From: Macrosoma leucophasiata
Lineage: Eukaryota; Arthropoda; Insecta; Lepidoptera; Hedylidae
Assembly (NCBI GenBank): GCA_036365455.1
Contig: JAWQUS010000002.1
Span: forward strand, 2,976,001 to 3,040,000
Direction of reading: 5' to 3'
DNA: 64,000 bases
Part shown: positions 32,041 through 42,050 of the stretch, in pieces
Position numbering within the stretch: the first letter of the stretch is position 1
Layout: each line of letters begins with the position of its first letter
The notes under the pieces: generated by a model
What the model saw: only the letters and a program-made list of their open reading frames with translations
What the model was told of the DNA's origin: nothing
Database searches by the model: none
Position numbers and translations under genes: made by a program

Positions 32041-32473
32041 GCGGTCTAATTTACTTGCCGCTTAATGATAGTGTTCAGCACTGTTGTGTTCCGGTCAGCT
32101 GGTGATGTACGGTCCTGTGTTTTCCGGTACAGAGGCATAATACCTTAAGCCTGCAGAGTGGCAACGCATCTTTTTATTTTTATTTTTAATTTTTTTTATG
32201 TAATGGAAGTGGTAAACAAGCATGCAGTTCACATTGATGTTAAGTGATGACTGCAGCCTATAGACACCCACACAAAGACCAAGGTCAAAATGCAGATGCG
32301 TTACCACTCCTGAGGCCTAAGGTTTTATGCCTCTGTGCCGGAAATTACAGGGCTGTACATTACCACCTGACCGGAACACGATAGTGTTGAACACTACCAT
32401 TTAGCGGCAAGTATATTAGGTAATGCGGTGGTGCCTACGCCCGCGAGCTCCGTCACTGGAGCTCTACCACCAA
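32041..32473. repeat. Two R1 copies joined head to head
   Basis: 32041-32172 is a plus-strand middle piece; 32178-32473 is a full minus-strand copy. Together they form an inverted pair. A further plus-strand tail fragment lies at 32490-32575. Confidence 0.7.
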
Positions 32474-32579
32474 TCTACACTGAAATCTCTGGTTTCAGGT
32501 AGATGTATATATGCTACAGTATTACTTACCATCAATTTGAACTGTACGCTTGTTTGCCACATCATGACATAAAAACAAA

Positions 32580-33075
32580 TGAAGAAGAAGAATCTCAACA
32601 AATACAGATTTTTCAGTACAATGTATCAAAAAAATCGATATTTTAAAAGACTTTACCTAAGAAAATTAATTCGAAATGTGGTTCACTCCAATACGGAACC
32701 CTAAAATTTATCCACGTTATTACAATATGGTGATCGCGGATAAAAGAGCGCAACTTAACAACATGGCCCATGTTTCCGCTGAAAATATGATATTCTTAAT
32801 AAAAAAAAACTTCTGCGAGTCAGCTGTGTTCGTTACTCTGTGGCACAACTTTGTTAATAAGGGACTTGTGGGCGATGCCTTTCCTTTTAGCTTACAAATA
32901 TATTGCTGTAGGCTCTACGGGGTTACAGATTATTTAAAACGAGGCCGCAGGTTCATTTCGACTAATTAAATTGGTTTGATCGGTCAAAAAGGTTGAGTGT
33001 CTGTTTTGTGCTCGTTTGTGTATTTCTATCAAGTCGTTATTGAAAGGAAAACTTTGGGTGCATATTTAGTTGATT
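32580..33075. other. No gene recognised
   Basis: A 97-codon open frame at 32676-32969 has no recognisable domain and is AT-rich. No repeat match within the window. Confidence 0.4.
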
Positions 33076-33088
33076 TTGTGTGTATATT

Positions 33089-33175
33089 ATATCTTCACGC
33101 CAAGTCCCTTACGGAGTAGGCAGTAAGGACCGGGATATCTGGAGCGCCAGATATCCCGGTCCTGATGTACAAGGA
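33089..33175 (-). mobile_element. LINE 3' tail with perfect snap-back
   Basis: ATCTTCACGCCAAGTCCCTTA is the reverse of the 58378 LINE tail. Arms 33126-33142 and 33147-33163 (GGACCGGGATATCTGG and its complement) are perfect with loop AGCG. In the LINE at 58320 only one arm exists. Confidence 0.7.
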
Positions 33176-33287
33176 CCCGAAACGGCCGAAAAAAGAGTCC
33201 CTCTTGGCGACAAATTCATCCATGCATATTTTCTTTGTACGAATAGAAAGGATATAATAGGTGACCCTTTCGCAAATGGAACCCTAA

Positions 33288-33509
33288 GCACACCGTGGAC
33301 ACTCCGCCAAAATTCCATACAAACGCTTAATTTGGTCTCTATTACTCAGACATCAATCAGTGACATGTATTTACACGTGCACATGTGTGCATAGCACGTA
33401 GAAAATACCAACCGTCGCCCATAAGAGGGGAGGAGGTTGGGTGATGCGGGGAAATTGGGCGGGACGTCGAAGTGTCCATTCTATACGTAGTATTATTACA
33501 TATTCTCTG
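33288..33509 (+). mobile_element. Repeat F, complete copy with target duplication
   Basis: It runs from GCACACCGTGGACAC to ATATTCTCTG, 222 bp, flanked by CCCTAA (33282-33287, 33510-33515). It contains ACACGTGCACATGTGTGC and GGGGAGGAGGTTGGGTGATG. No terminal inverted repeats seen; class unknown. Confidence 0.7.
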
Positions 33510-33595
33510 CCCTAAGACACGATCTTACTTTATTACTTTTCCAACGACAAACTCCTTATTTTTTTTATTTAAAGAAAAATGGAGAGAAAAATTTG

Positions 33596-33669
33596 ACTTC
33601 AGGCGAGACTCGAACTCGCGGCCTACTGGAAATCTAGTCCAGCCGCTCTTCCAATTGAGCTACTGAAGT
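33596..33669 (-). tRNA. tRNA-like unit, left arm
   Basis: 74 bases. Stem CTGGA/TCCAG pairs perfectly around loop CTAGATT (AGA at the anticodon position); acceptor ACTTCAG/CTGAAGT pairs over 7 bp. Best-folded member of the group, but inside a mobile element. Confidence 0.55.
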
Positions 33670-33832
33670 CCTGCCCGATTTGTCAAATCTATTTGTCAAA
33701 TTTACGATATTCAATAAACTGAAAAGTCTATTATATCGGTTGCCTAACTAGCATGGTTGGCAATAGATGTCGCTACTGCTACCATAAAGCAAGGCAATAA
33801 ATGTGAAGGAAAGATTTGACAAATCGGGCAGG

Positions 33833-33906
33833 ACTTCAGTAGCTCAATTGGAAGAGCGGCTGGACTAGATTCCCAGTAGGCCGCGAGTTCGAGTCTCGCC
33901 TGAAGT
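33833..33906 (+). tRNA. tRNA-like unit, right arm
   Basis: 74 bases, inverted copy of the left-arm unit. Its anticodon stem has one mismatch (CCCAG). Followed by CAAATTTTTC. Confidence 0.55.
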
Positions 33907-34218
33907 CAAATTTTTCTTTCCATTTTTCTTTAAATAAAATATATGTCACAAGCATGTGTTAATGCGAAATAATATAAAAACAAAAACTCCTTATTGGCAG
34001 CGATTGTGAACTTATAGACTTCTACACTCCGAATTTAAATAAGATTTTAAAACTACTCGCCAACTGTGTTAGAAGGATTCTACTTAAAGATTGTTATAAG
34101 GCACCTATTTTATTCCTAGACTTATAAAAACTGTCTTCATCGAGTCCACTGAAGTTTAGTCCAAGAATAAAATATATTTTTTTTTTTATCCACGGCAGGA
34201 ATGAGGGAGTATATATAT

Positions 34219-34768
34219 TACTGGTGGTAGAGCTCCAGTGACGAAGCTCGCGGGCATAGGCACCACGGCATTACCTAATATACTTGCCGCTAAATGGTAG
34301 TGTTCAGCACTATCCGGTGCTGAACACTACCATTTAGTATACGGTATCCGACGACCCGGTTAATCCAGCGGTGCGAAACCACCGTTTGATTCGAAGGGTC
34401 GCGGGTTCGATCCCCGCACCGGAACTAATATTTGTATGGCCTACAGACATTTCTTTCGGGTCTGGGTGTTTGTGTATGTGTTGTATGTGTACAACGGCAC
34501 CCACGACACAGGTTTATACCTACTGTGGGGCTGTGAGTGTAAGCGTATTTTATTATTTATTATTTATTATTATCGTGTTCCGGCCAGATGGTAATGTACG
34601 GCCCTGTAATTTCCGGCACAGAGGCATAACACCTTAGGCCTCAGGAGTGGTAACGCATCTGCATTTTGATCTTGATCACTGTGTGGATGTCTATAGGCTG
34701 CAGTCATCACTTAACATCAATGTGAACTGCATGATTGATTGCCACTTCCATTACATAAAAAAAAATGC
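34219..34768 (+). mobile_element. R1 copy interrupted by a SINE and a snap-back
   Basis: The R1 5' part 34219-34310 reads into a perfect inverted copy of itself (arms 34291-34310 and 34317-34336, 6-base loop). SINE S follows, and R1 resumes at 34573 (ATCGTGTTCCGG) to the A tail at 34768. Confidence 0.75.
34351..34560 (+). mobile_element. tRNA-derived SINE family S, copy 3
   Basis: GGTTAATCCAGCGGTGCGAA head, B box GGTTCGATCCCC, body to TAAGCGTATTTTATT and a TTATTATTTATT tail. Inserted in R1. Confidence 0.75.
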
Positions 34769-34846
34769 GTTTAGGATTATTTACTGGTGACAAATTTTCA
34801 GTGCAGAAGCTCGAAGGCATAGACCACCGTATTACCTAATATATCC
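34382..34846 (+). repeat. Inverted duplication, arm 1
   Basis: This 465-bp composite (SINE S, R1 3' part, start of a second diverged R1) recurs inverted at 36136-36597 at roughly 97% identity by eye. The SINE/R1 junction TTATTATTATCGTGTTC is the same in both, so one was copied from the other as a block. Confidence 0.85.
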
Positions 34847-35032
34847 GCCGCCAAATGGTAGTGTTCAGCACTATCGTGTTCGGATTAGGTGGTAATGTAT
34901 GGAGATTAACAACTAATGTCTTAGGGAATGGCAACGCATCTGCATTTTGACCTCTGTTTTTTTGTGGGTGTCTATAGACTGAAATCGTCACATAACATCC
35001 TCGTGACCACACGTTTGCCACCTTTATGACAT
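34779..35032 (+). mobile_element. Diverged R1 copy
   Basis: It starts TTTACTGGTGACAAATTTTC and has the middle TTCGGATTAGGTGGTAATGT and tail GTTTGCCACCTTTATGACAT. Older than most copies. Confidence 0.6.
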
Positions 35033-35039
35033 ATTTTTT

Positions 35040-35454
35040 TTTTTGTTGTCATTTGTTTTGTTCGATGATTTATACGATGTAAAAGTGGAAAAAATATGAC
35101 AATAAAAAAGACGTGTGGCACTCGGGGACTGCCGCGGTAAAGCTATTGCATAGCAGTTTGTAGCAACTTATGCAATTATAATTATTTGTTTACTTTATTT
35201 ATGCAGTATTGTTTTTTCCTTGATATTAATTATACGTCTAGTTCTACGTCACGCACACAAACACCCTGTCGAAGACTGCCGAAATGAAACGACGTTAGAC
35301 AATGCACGGCCTTCAAGCCACACCTCCGTGCCCGTCGGAGTGGGGAGCGTGAGGTTTTTTTTCGTTACGGAATTTATGGATTCGGTCCCCGGTGGATAGA
35401 AGCTATGCAATAACTTAAAAAATAGCTTAAGAAATCGTCATAAAACCAGATATT
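35040..35454. other. No gene recognised
   Basis: Contains GACTGCCGAAATGAAACGAC and CACACCTCCGTGCCCGTCGG around 35275-35340, perhaps a degraded repeat. No coding signal. Confidence 0.35.
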
Positions 35455-35604
35455 AATGTACGGCGCCATTATAACTATCACAGAGACATTACACCTTAGG
35501 CCTCAGAAGTGGTAACGCATCTGCAATTTGACCTGGTCTTTGTATGTGTCTAAAGGCTGGAGAATGTGAGCTGCATGCTTGTTTGTCACTTTCATTACAT
35601 AAAA
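35455..35604 (+). mobile_element. R1 copy, subfamily B, 5'-truncated
   Basis: Marked by GGCGCCATTATAACTATCAC. Ends CATTACATAAAAG. Confidence 0.6.
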
Positions 35605-35634
35605 GAATACGACGCCAAATTTAATATCACATTA

Positions 35635-35876
35635 TCTATATATATAAAAATCAATTGTTGTTTGTTAGTCTCGCTAAAGCCCGAGAACGGCTTGACCGAT
35701 CTGGCTAATTTTGGTTTTAAATGATTTCTCGAAGCCCAGGGAAGGTTTAAAAGGTAAGAAAATATGAAGAATTTGAAGGGGATTAGCAAAAACCACAATT
35801 TTATTATCCCTTATCTATCAAACATTTGACACATTATTTCATTCTGAGGCAATGCGAAGTTTGCCGAGTCAGCTAG
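35635..35876 (+). mobile_element. Complete small non-autonomous Helitron
   Basis: A|TCTATATATATAAAAATC ... GCCGAGTCAGCTAG|T, 242 bp. Internal CTCGCTAAAGCCCGAGAACG and CCAGGGAAGGTTTAAAAGGT are typical of abundant lepidopteran Helitrons by recollection. Both borders obey the A|T target rule. Confidence 0.85.
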
Positions 35877-35956
35877 TTACTGTAATAAAATATGTATTAA
35901 TGGCGAGAAAAATCAATCTGTCTCCACAATTACGAGTTCCAAGAATTTATTTCTCA

Positions 35957-36925
35957 CTAGCGGCCCGTACCGGCTTCGCTCGGGTGCAATTTAGATACTT
36001 GCATAATATTGCGACTATAAATTGAGATGTATGCTATCTATCTGAGTGCCTAGTGCGAGATTTTATTTACTCTTACGCGAATTCGAATTCGATCGCAGAT
36101 TTGTATGGAATTGAAGAAGCGTCATCGATAGATGGATATATTAGTTAATACGGTGGTCTATGCCTTCGAGCTTCTGCACTGAAAATTTGTCACCAGTAAA
36201 TAACCCTAAACGCATTTTTTTTTTATGTAATGGAAGTGGCAATCAATCGTGCAGTTCACGTTGATGTTAAGTGATGACTGCAGCCTATAGACCACACAGA
36301 GATCAAGATCAAAATGCAGATGCGTTACCACTCCTGAGGCCTAAGGTGTTATGCCTCTGTGCCGGAAATTACAGGGCCGTACCTTACCATCTGGCCAGAA
36401 CACGATAATAATAAATAATAAATAATAAAATACGCTTACACTCACAGCCCCACAGTAGGTATAAACCTGTGTCGTGGGTGCCGTTGTACACATACAACAC
36501 ATACACAAACACCCAGACCCGAAACAAATGTCTGTAGGCCATACAAATATTAGTTCCGGTGCGGGGATCGAACCCGCGACCCTTCGAATCAAACGGTTGC
36601 GTTTACTCTTACGCGATCGAATTCGCGTAAGAGTAAATAAAATCTCGCACTAGGCACTCTGATATTTCGGCAAATCGGCGGACGCATACGCCGACCTGTA
36701 GAGGAGGTGATTTGAGCGTCTATGGTAGGTATTTAATGTCGGCGGACACATTCGCATATGACGTCTGCAGTTGCGTCTGTCGACGTGTAGTGTCGAATGT
36801 CGTAGATCTTTAATCGATTTTAATCAAACTGCACACCGTGTGCAATTTTGGTTAAAATCGGTTAATAAGTTTAGGAGTCCATCGCGGACAAACACTGTGA
36901 AACGTAATTTATATATATATTAAGA
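35957..36925 (-). mobile_element. Helitron disrupted by the inverted duplication
   Basis: Minus strand: TC end at 36925 (A before it) with AATATATATATAAATTACGT, CTAG end at 35957 with GC-rich CTAGCGGCCCGTACCGGCTT. It contains a 50-bp inverted pair (about 36036-36085 and 36613-36663) around TTACTCTTACGCGAATTCG. Arm 2 of the duplication (36136-36597) sits between them. Confidence 0.7.
36136..36597 (-). repeat. Inverted duplication, arm 2
   Basis: Reverse copy of 34382-34846. It ends exactly in the SINE head (CAAACGGTTGC) and near ATATATTAG. Located at the tip of the palindrome in the Helitron. Confidence 0.85.
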
Positions 36926-37444
36926 TAAGAAGAAGAAGAAGACTTGTCATAATGAAACATTCAGAGCATAAAATTCACTCGTATAACACAAGTTCTCGGT
37001 GCAATGCAGCTATTATTATGTGATTCTGAAGTTTCGAAAACTCGGTTTATTTTAATGTATTACATGTCTGAGGGAATAGACAGAGAGTGTGAATCTGTTT
37101 TTCGACGACAAAAGGAAATTATTATTAGAACAATGTCCATTATTTTTATTTTGTACAGAATTTTTTGTGTGCGACTTTGAAGTCGACTCGCACTTGCCGA
37201 TTTTGTCATCTAACAACATTTGTATGATTAAAATGCAATAAAAATATTCGTTGCAGCACACATATTTGATTTGTTGAGTTTGGATATTATATTCGCGTGA
37301 CATTTAGGCACAAACGTGACGCGTCGGATTAATTTGGGTTATTTGGGTGACAAACACAATACTGTAACGAACCGTCGACGACTAAAGCTGGGTTCTTACC
37401 AGATATACTGTTTTTGGGAGGGGAGTAGCCAAGCGTTTATTTAT
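36926..37444. other. No gene recognised
   Basis: Mostly AT-rich, with GAAGAAGAAGAAGAC near 36929. Short ORFs in this region show no domain. Confidence 0.4.
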
Positions 37445-37737
37445 TATTTTTTTTTTTTATCTAATAAAAGTGGCAAACAAGCATGCAGTTCACATTCATG
37501 TTAAGTGAAGACTGCAGCCTATAGACACCCACACAATGACCAGAGGTCAAAATGCAGATGCGCTGCCACTCCTGAGGCATTAGGTGTTATGCCTCTGTGC
37601 CGGAAATTACAGGGCCGTACATTACCACCTGACCGGAACACGATAGTGCTGAACACTACCATTTAACGGCAAGTATATTAGGTAATGCGGTGGTGCCTAC
37701 GCCCGCGAGCTCCGTCACTGGAGCTCTACCACCAGTA
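37445..37737 (-). mobile_element. R1 copy, full length
   Basis: From a long T run to CTCTACCACCAGT. Close to consensus. Confidence 0.8.
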
Positions 37738-37906
37738 AAAAAAGTCCTTTATAACAATATCCCACATAACTAGTGGGAACGCATGTTAAGTCGTAAATAA
37801 AGCACGCACGTGTGTACGTGCCAAGTGCAACGCAATTGTTTCATATCTGTGCCAGAGTTGTGTACGACGGTAATAGATCGGCCCGTTTTGTTGAGTTCGT
37901 TGACCG

Positions 37907-38434
37907 TTTACTTGCCGCTAAATAGTAGTGTTCAGCACTATCGTGTTCCGGTCAGGTGGTAATGTACGGCCCTGTAATTTCCGGCACAGAGGCATAACAC
38001 CTTAGGGCTCAGAAGTGGTAACGCATCTGCATTTTGACCTTGGTTTTTGTGTGGGTGTCTATAGGCTGCAGTCATCACTTAACATCAATGTGAACTGCAT
38101 GCTTCTTAACCCATAGAGCAACGCGGCTCACCGGTCGCGGCGGACCGGAGGGGAGTAGCCATAGCGTGTATTACCGATGCAAAACTGTCTGTCATTTTTT
38201 GCGGGGGGAAATGCGTGCGACACACACGCACTCTACAAAAATCGTCAATTACTACGAAACTCACACCTTGACTTTAACAAAATACAGAAACAATTTCACG
38301 CACACATTTAAACATCCAGGCGACACTTATAGGCCCATTTGGACTTTTACTGTGACAGAGGGGAAAGCCTGCATATGGCTACTCTCCTCCGGTGTTGCTC
38401 TATGTGTTTACCACTTCAATTACATAAAAAAAAA
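37907..38434 (+). mobile_element. R1 copy split by MITE G
   Basis: R1 begins at TTACTTGCCGCTAAATAGTA, is cut in the CATGCTT|GTTTGCCAC block by G (38111-38404), then finishes TTTACCACTTCAATTACATA. The 5' quarter is absent. Confidence 0.75.
38111..38404 (+). mobile_element. MITE family G, complete copy inside R1
   Basis: Terminal inverted repeats CATAGAGCAAC / GTTGCTCTATG, with GC-rich GGCGGACCGGAGGGGAGTAG next to the left end and GGCTACTCTCCTCCGG at the right. TTAA / TTTA at the borders may be the target duplication. About 294 bp, non-coding. Confidence 0.75.
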
Positions 38435-38479
38435 GAAATTGTGTAAATTCTATAGTCAGGTGTGAACTTTGGTTACTTA

Positions 38480-38645
38480 GTAGGGAGTGGCTGGACTAGA
38501 GATACCAGTGGTCGCGGGTTCAAGTCCCGCCCGAAGTTATTTTTTTTCCGTTTTTTTTTTAATTTCTAAAGTTCACTCGCATGTGTTATTGCGAAATAAA
38601 TAGTCCAAGCGAGGTCGCAGGTTCGATTCCTGCCCGAAGTCAAAT
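38480..38645 (+). repeat. Two degraded tRNA-like units in tandem
   Basis: The first has CTGGACTAGAGATACCAG and GGTTCAAGTCCC then CCCGAAGTT. After the shared tail TTCACTCGCATGTGTTATTG, a second T-arm half GCAGGTTCGATTCCTGCCCG follows. Remnants of the tRNA-bearing elements. Confidence 0.5.
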
Positions 38646-38804
38646 TTTAAAAATCATCCTCCTGAAAAGTTGCCTATTTGCAGTTGCGCCTTTATTCGTA
38701 GGATACGACGATTTTATAGCCTTTCGGCTCAAGCGAGAGTGAAAGACGGATTTAGTTACGCATACCGCAGTAACTGTTCAAGTTAATGAAACTTATTGTT
38801 ACAG

Positions 38805-39265
38805 CGTGCGTAGCACGTAGAAAATACCAACCGTCGGTCGCCCATAAGAGGGGAGGAGGTTGGGTAACGTAATTTGACGCCTGTTATCCCCGAAGGGGTA
38901 GGCAGAGGTGAATGCATGAATTCAAGCATACATGCAAACACCTACGACTCGCCGGCTACGTTCTTGGCCCGTGTAACAGGTGACGAACCTGTTGCCATCT
39001 CCGGGCGCATTACCAAATTTCGAGGTACTGGAAAACTTCCGGATAATGGAAAAATCCCAATAGAACCAGAGATAAAGGATTTTAAACCGTTATCTCTGAT
39101 AGCCCCCGACCCGGGAATCGAACCCAGGACCTCCAGCGTAATAGTAGTGGCCTGCTACCACTACGCCACTGAGGCAGTTTAGGAGGTTGGGTGATTGGGG
39201 GAAATCGAGCGGGACGTCGAAGTGTCCATTCTATACGTAGTATTATTACATATTCTCTGCCGTAA
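38805..39265 (+). mobile_element. Repeat F copy split by SINE T
   Basis: F runs from GCGTAGCACGTAGAAAATAC to GGAGGTTGGGT, is interrupted by 38866-39180, and resumes GATTGGGGGAAATCGAGCGG to ATATTCTCTG. 5' part of F absent. Confidence 0.7.
38866..39180 (-). mobile_element. tRNA-derived SINE family T, full length, with target duplication
   Basis: Flanked by AGGAGGTTGGGT (38854-38865, 39181-39192). Minus-strand head reads CTCAGTGGCGTAGTGGTAGC-like with B box GGTTCGATTCCC; 315 bp. Inserted in repeat F. Confidence 0.88.
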
Positions 39266-39329
39266 CTTCAACTAATATTTTGGTGCTAACGAACCTTAGA
39301 TTTTTTTTAGTTAGTATTTGTTACATACT

Positions 39330-39540
39330 AATAACATGTCTTCCATCAAACAATGTTTAATAGCTTCCGCCTTACAAGCGAAGGCGAAAAGGGGATTTAG
39401 TTACAATTTACCCCATTCTGGGATACCTATTTATGTGGCTTATCCCGAATCCCCTCGGGTACATAGTGATAAGGATAAAGTGGTCACGTGCAGCGAACGA
39501 CTTCGGAGAAATATTATGTAAAACTGTAGAGCTTGTGAGT
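39330..39540 (+). repeat. Repeat H, copy 1
   Basis: Shares CAATGTTTAATAGC-like start, GTGGCTTATCCCGAATCCCC and GAACGACTTCGGAGAAATAT with 41740-41960. Shorter pieces occur near 38715 and 41405. Unknown class; open frames not family-like. Confidence 0.55.
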
Positions 39541-39559
39541 TTGTGATGTCCATTATAGT

Positions 39560-39849
39560 TTGTTTTTTTTTATGTAATGAAAGTGGCAAACAAGCATGCA
39601 GTTCACATTGCTGTTAAGTGATGACTGCAGCCTATAGACATTTACACGAAGACCAAGGTCAAAATGCAGATGCGTTACCACTCCTGAGGCCTAAGGTGTT
39701 ATGCCTCTGTGCTGGAAATTACAGGGCCGTACATTACCACCTGACCGGAATAAGATAATGCTGAACACTACCATTTAGCGGCAAGTATATTAGGTAATCC
39801 GGTGGTGGCTACGCCCGCGAGCTTCGTCACTGGAGCTCTACCACCAGTA
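39560..39849 (-). mobile_element. R1 copy, full length
   Basis: T run to CTCTACCACCAGTAAA. Slight divergence at GGAATAAGATAATGCTG. Confidence 0.78.
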
Positions 39850-40068
39850 AAAAATATATGGTATATAAATATGGAGCATTTTAGAAAAATATCAAAAAAA
39901 CAGTTTAGTATCAATATAACTGTTGTATGCATGTAACCGAAGAGATACAGATGTGAAACAAGGTTAATAGGTTTTATTTGTGCAACATACAAAATTTCTA
40001 CAATAATCAATAAAAAATGAAAAAAAAAATTAACATCGACTGAATTAAAAAACGAAATATTTTATTAA

Positions 40069-40480
40069 CCGAGTTCAAAAAACGAGGTTCTCAATTCGGC
40101 CGGTATATATTTTTTGTAATGTAATATATTTACGCGGATTTCGCCGAGATTTTTGGACCGATTTACGTAATTCTTTTTTTGTTTGATGCGAAATAGTTTC
40201 GAATTAGTTCCATATAAATTACATTCAGATAGGCCCAGCAGTTTTTATTTTATGAGCATTTATTTACTTACTTTCACCTCAGACTGAAGGAATAAGAATA
40301 GACGGCGAGTTGTCATACAGCGCGTTGAATCCACTGACGTCCTAGATAGTCCTAATGCAACAAAATGACAACAAGTGACAATGACACATTTACTCATCGA
40401 CGACACACCACAGCTTATTTACTCCTTCGTGGATAACATTTTTTCATTGATTTCGTATAGTCGTGTAATAATTTTGTATC
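40069..40480 (+). mobile_element. Repeat L, short form
   Basis: It starts TTAACCGAGTTCAAAAAACG and contains TTCTCAATTCGGCCGGTATA, TTTTTGGACCGATTTACGTA and later TGACAACAAGTGACAATGAC, TTTACTCCTTCGTGGATAAC. All are found in reverse at 62560-63540, where about 570 bp extra with a THAP-like frame lies in the middle. A likely internal-deletion form. Confidence 0.65.
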
Positions 40481-40767
40481 GACACACCTAAACAACTTAA
40501 ATTAGGTATCTAAAAAGAAAAAAAATAGAAAAGAAAACATTTATTTGGAAATGGGAGCCCAGATCAGCTTCATGTCAAGTCGATCACATCAATCGACTTG
40601 ACGCTGATTTTCATCTGGGACCCTGGTGTTTCGGATGTCAAGCAGATCAAACAAATTACCACGAAACGAATTGTCACGAAGCTAAAAGAGTCAGATTTTA
40701 CAAATTTGACATATGTGAACATTAATCTAATTGACAATGCAGCAATAAACTACAAAGTATTAAATAA

Positions 40768-41222
40768 ATATAACTACGTTAAGAAAAACCGACTTCAAAA
40801 CTGAAAAGTAAAAAATAATAAAGATTTAATTGTAATTATATACTACCTATTATTTATATTATTATGTGCTATTTACTAATAGGTTTGAAATCGGTGCCTA
40901 GCCAAAATCATTAAAGTAGGCATTTCATTGTATTGAAACGTAACTTCAATCCCCGAAGGGGTAGGCAAAGGTAAATGCATGAATTCAAGCATATATGCAA
41001 ACACCCACGATTCGCCGGTTACGTTTTGTTCAGTGTTTTAATTTGCTCGTATTCATATTTAAGTGATTAAAATATAATTATTTGTTTAAGGCTTGGCACC
41101 GACTTCAAACCTATTAGTAAATAGCACATATTAATAATAGGTAGTATATAATTACAATTCAATCTTTATTATTTTTTACTTTTAAGTTTTAAAGTCGGTT
41201 TTTCTTAACGTAGTTATATTTA
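40768..41222. mobile_element. Foldback element with 130-150-bp arms
   Basis: Left arm 40770-40919 (AAAAACCGACTTCAAAACTG, TATACTACCTATTATT) is matched inverted by 41088-41215. The loop holds a SINE T 3' fragment (40939-41030, minus). The outer AACCGACTTCAAA motif recurs at the arm edges. Confidence 0.7.
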
Positions 41223-41485
41223 TCTTACTTTAGATTTGTCATCTCAATTTTAGCGAACGATAAATAATGCTGTAAGTTATAGTGTATAATGCATGCACAA
41301 TGCATTACTCATTTATACACTTTTACCCCCTTATTCATAAACGTACATTAGTTGGATGTTATTTTAACTCATTAATATAACTAAAAGTCTTCAACTAAAT
41401 AATGTTTTACAGCCTAAAGGTTCAACCGAGGGCGAAAGAGGGATTTCGTAACAATTCACTTCGTTCTCGGGCACTACTTTTATTA

Positions 41486-41562
41486 TTTAGCGGCAAGTGT
41501 ATTAGGTAATGCGGTGGTGCCTACGCCCGCGAGCTCCGTCACTGGAGCTCTACCACCAGTAA
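41486..41562 (-). repeat. R1 5' fragment
   Basis: TTTAGCGGCAAGTGTATTAG to CTCTACCACCAGT; only the first quarter of R1. Confidence 0.65.
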
Positions 41563-41739
41563 AACCCATATCCCTAAAAATCGCTTTTGAAATCTATTGG
41601 GCATAATGTAACCTCATGAGAGCGGCGTTAGTTGTTTATTACTCAGTTAATACAAATTTTTGATCATAATATATTATGAACGCACTTTAAATCATGCTGT
41701 AAGTTGTAATTTATAGTTGTCCATAATACATACCAGCAA

Positions 41740-41960
41740 GATGTCTTTGAACAAACAATGTTTTACTGCCTCCGGCTCAAGCGAGGGTGAATTTGTAACA
41801 ATTTACCCCGTTCTCGCTCGAATACCCCTTTTTGTGGCTTATCCCGAATCTCCTCTGAGACATGGTGATAGGAAACACGGGTAAAGTGGACGCGTGCATC
41901 GAACGACTTCGGAGAAATATAGACAAAATTATGTTTAACCTTGTGGCTGGAGTCCATATA
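41740..41960 (+). repeat. Repeat H, copy 2
   Basis: Partner of 39330-39540: ACTGCCTCCGGCTCAAGCGA, GTGGCTTATCCCGAATCTCC, GAACGACTTCGGAGAAATAT. Confidence 0.55.
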
Positions 41961-42050
41961 CATATATAAAGTTTCGTTTAAAGAGGTCGTTTTGGTAAGG
42001 TGGTAGAGAAATGATTTGGGTCATTTTGATTGATTAGTTGAATTCATAGA

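Larger units (their letters stand above)
33565..33942. mobile_element. Inverted-repeat element carrying two tRNA-like units
   Basis: The left arm (33565-33690) and right arm (33812-33942) are near-perfect inverted copies of about 125 bp around a 121-bp spacer. Each arm has an AAATGGAAAGAAAAATTT-type end, a complete tRNA-like unit facing outward, and CGGGCAGGACTTCAG-side sequence. Each unit has A and B boxes and runs into a T5 stretch, as pol III genes do. Confidence 0.75.
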
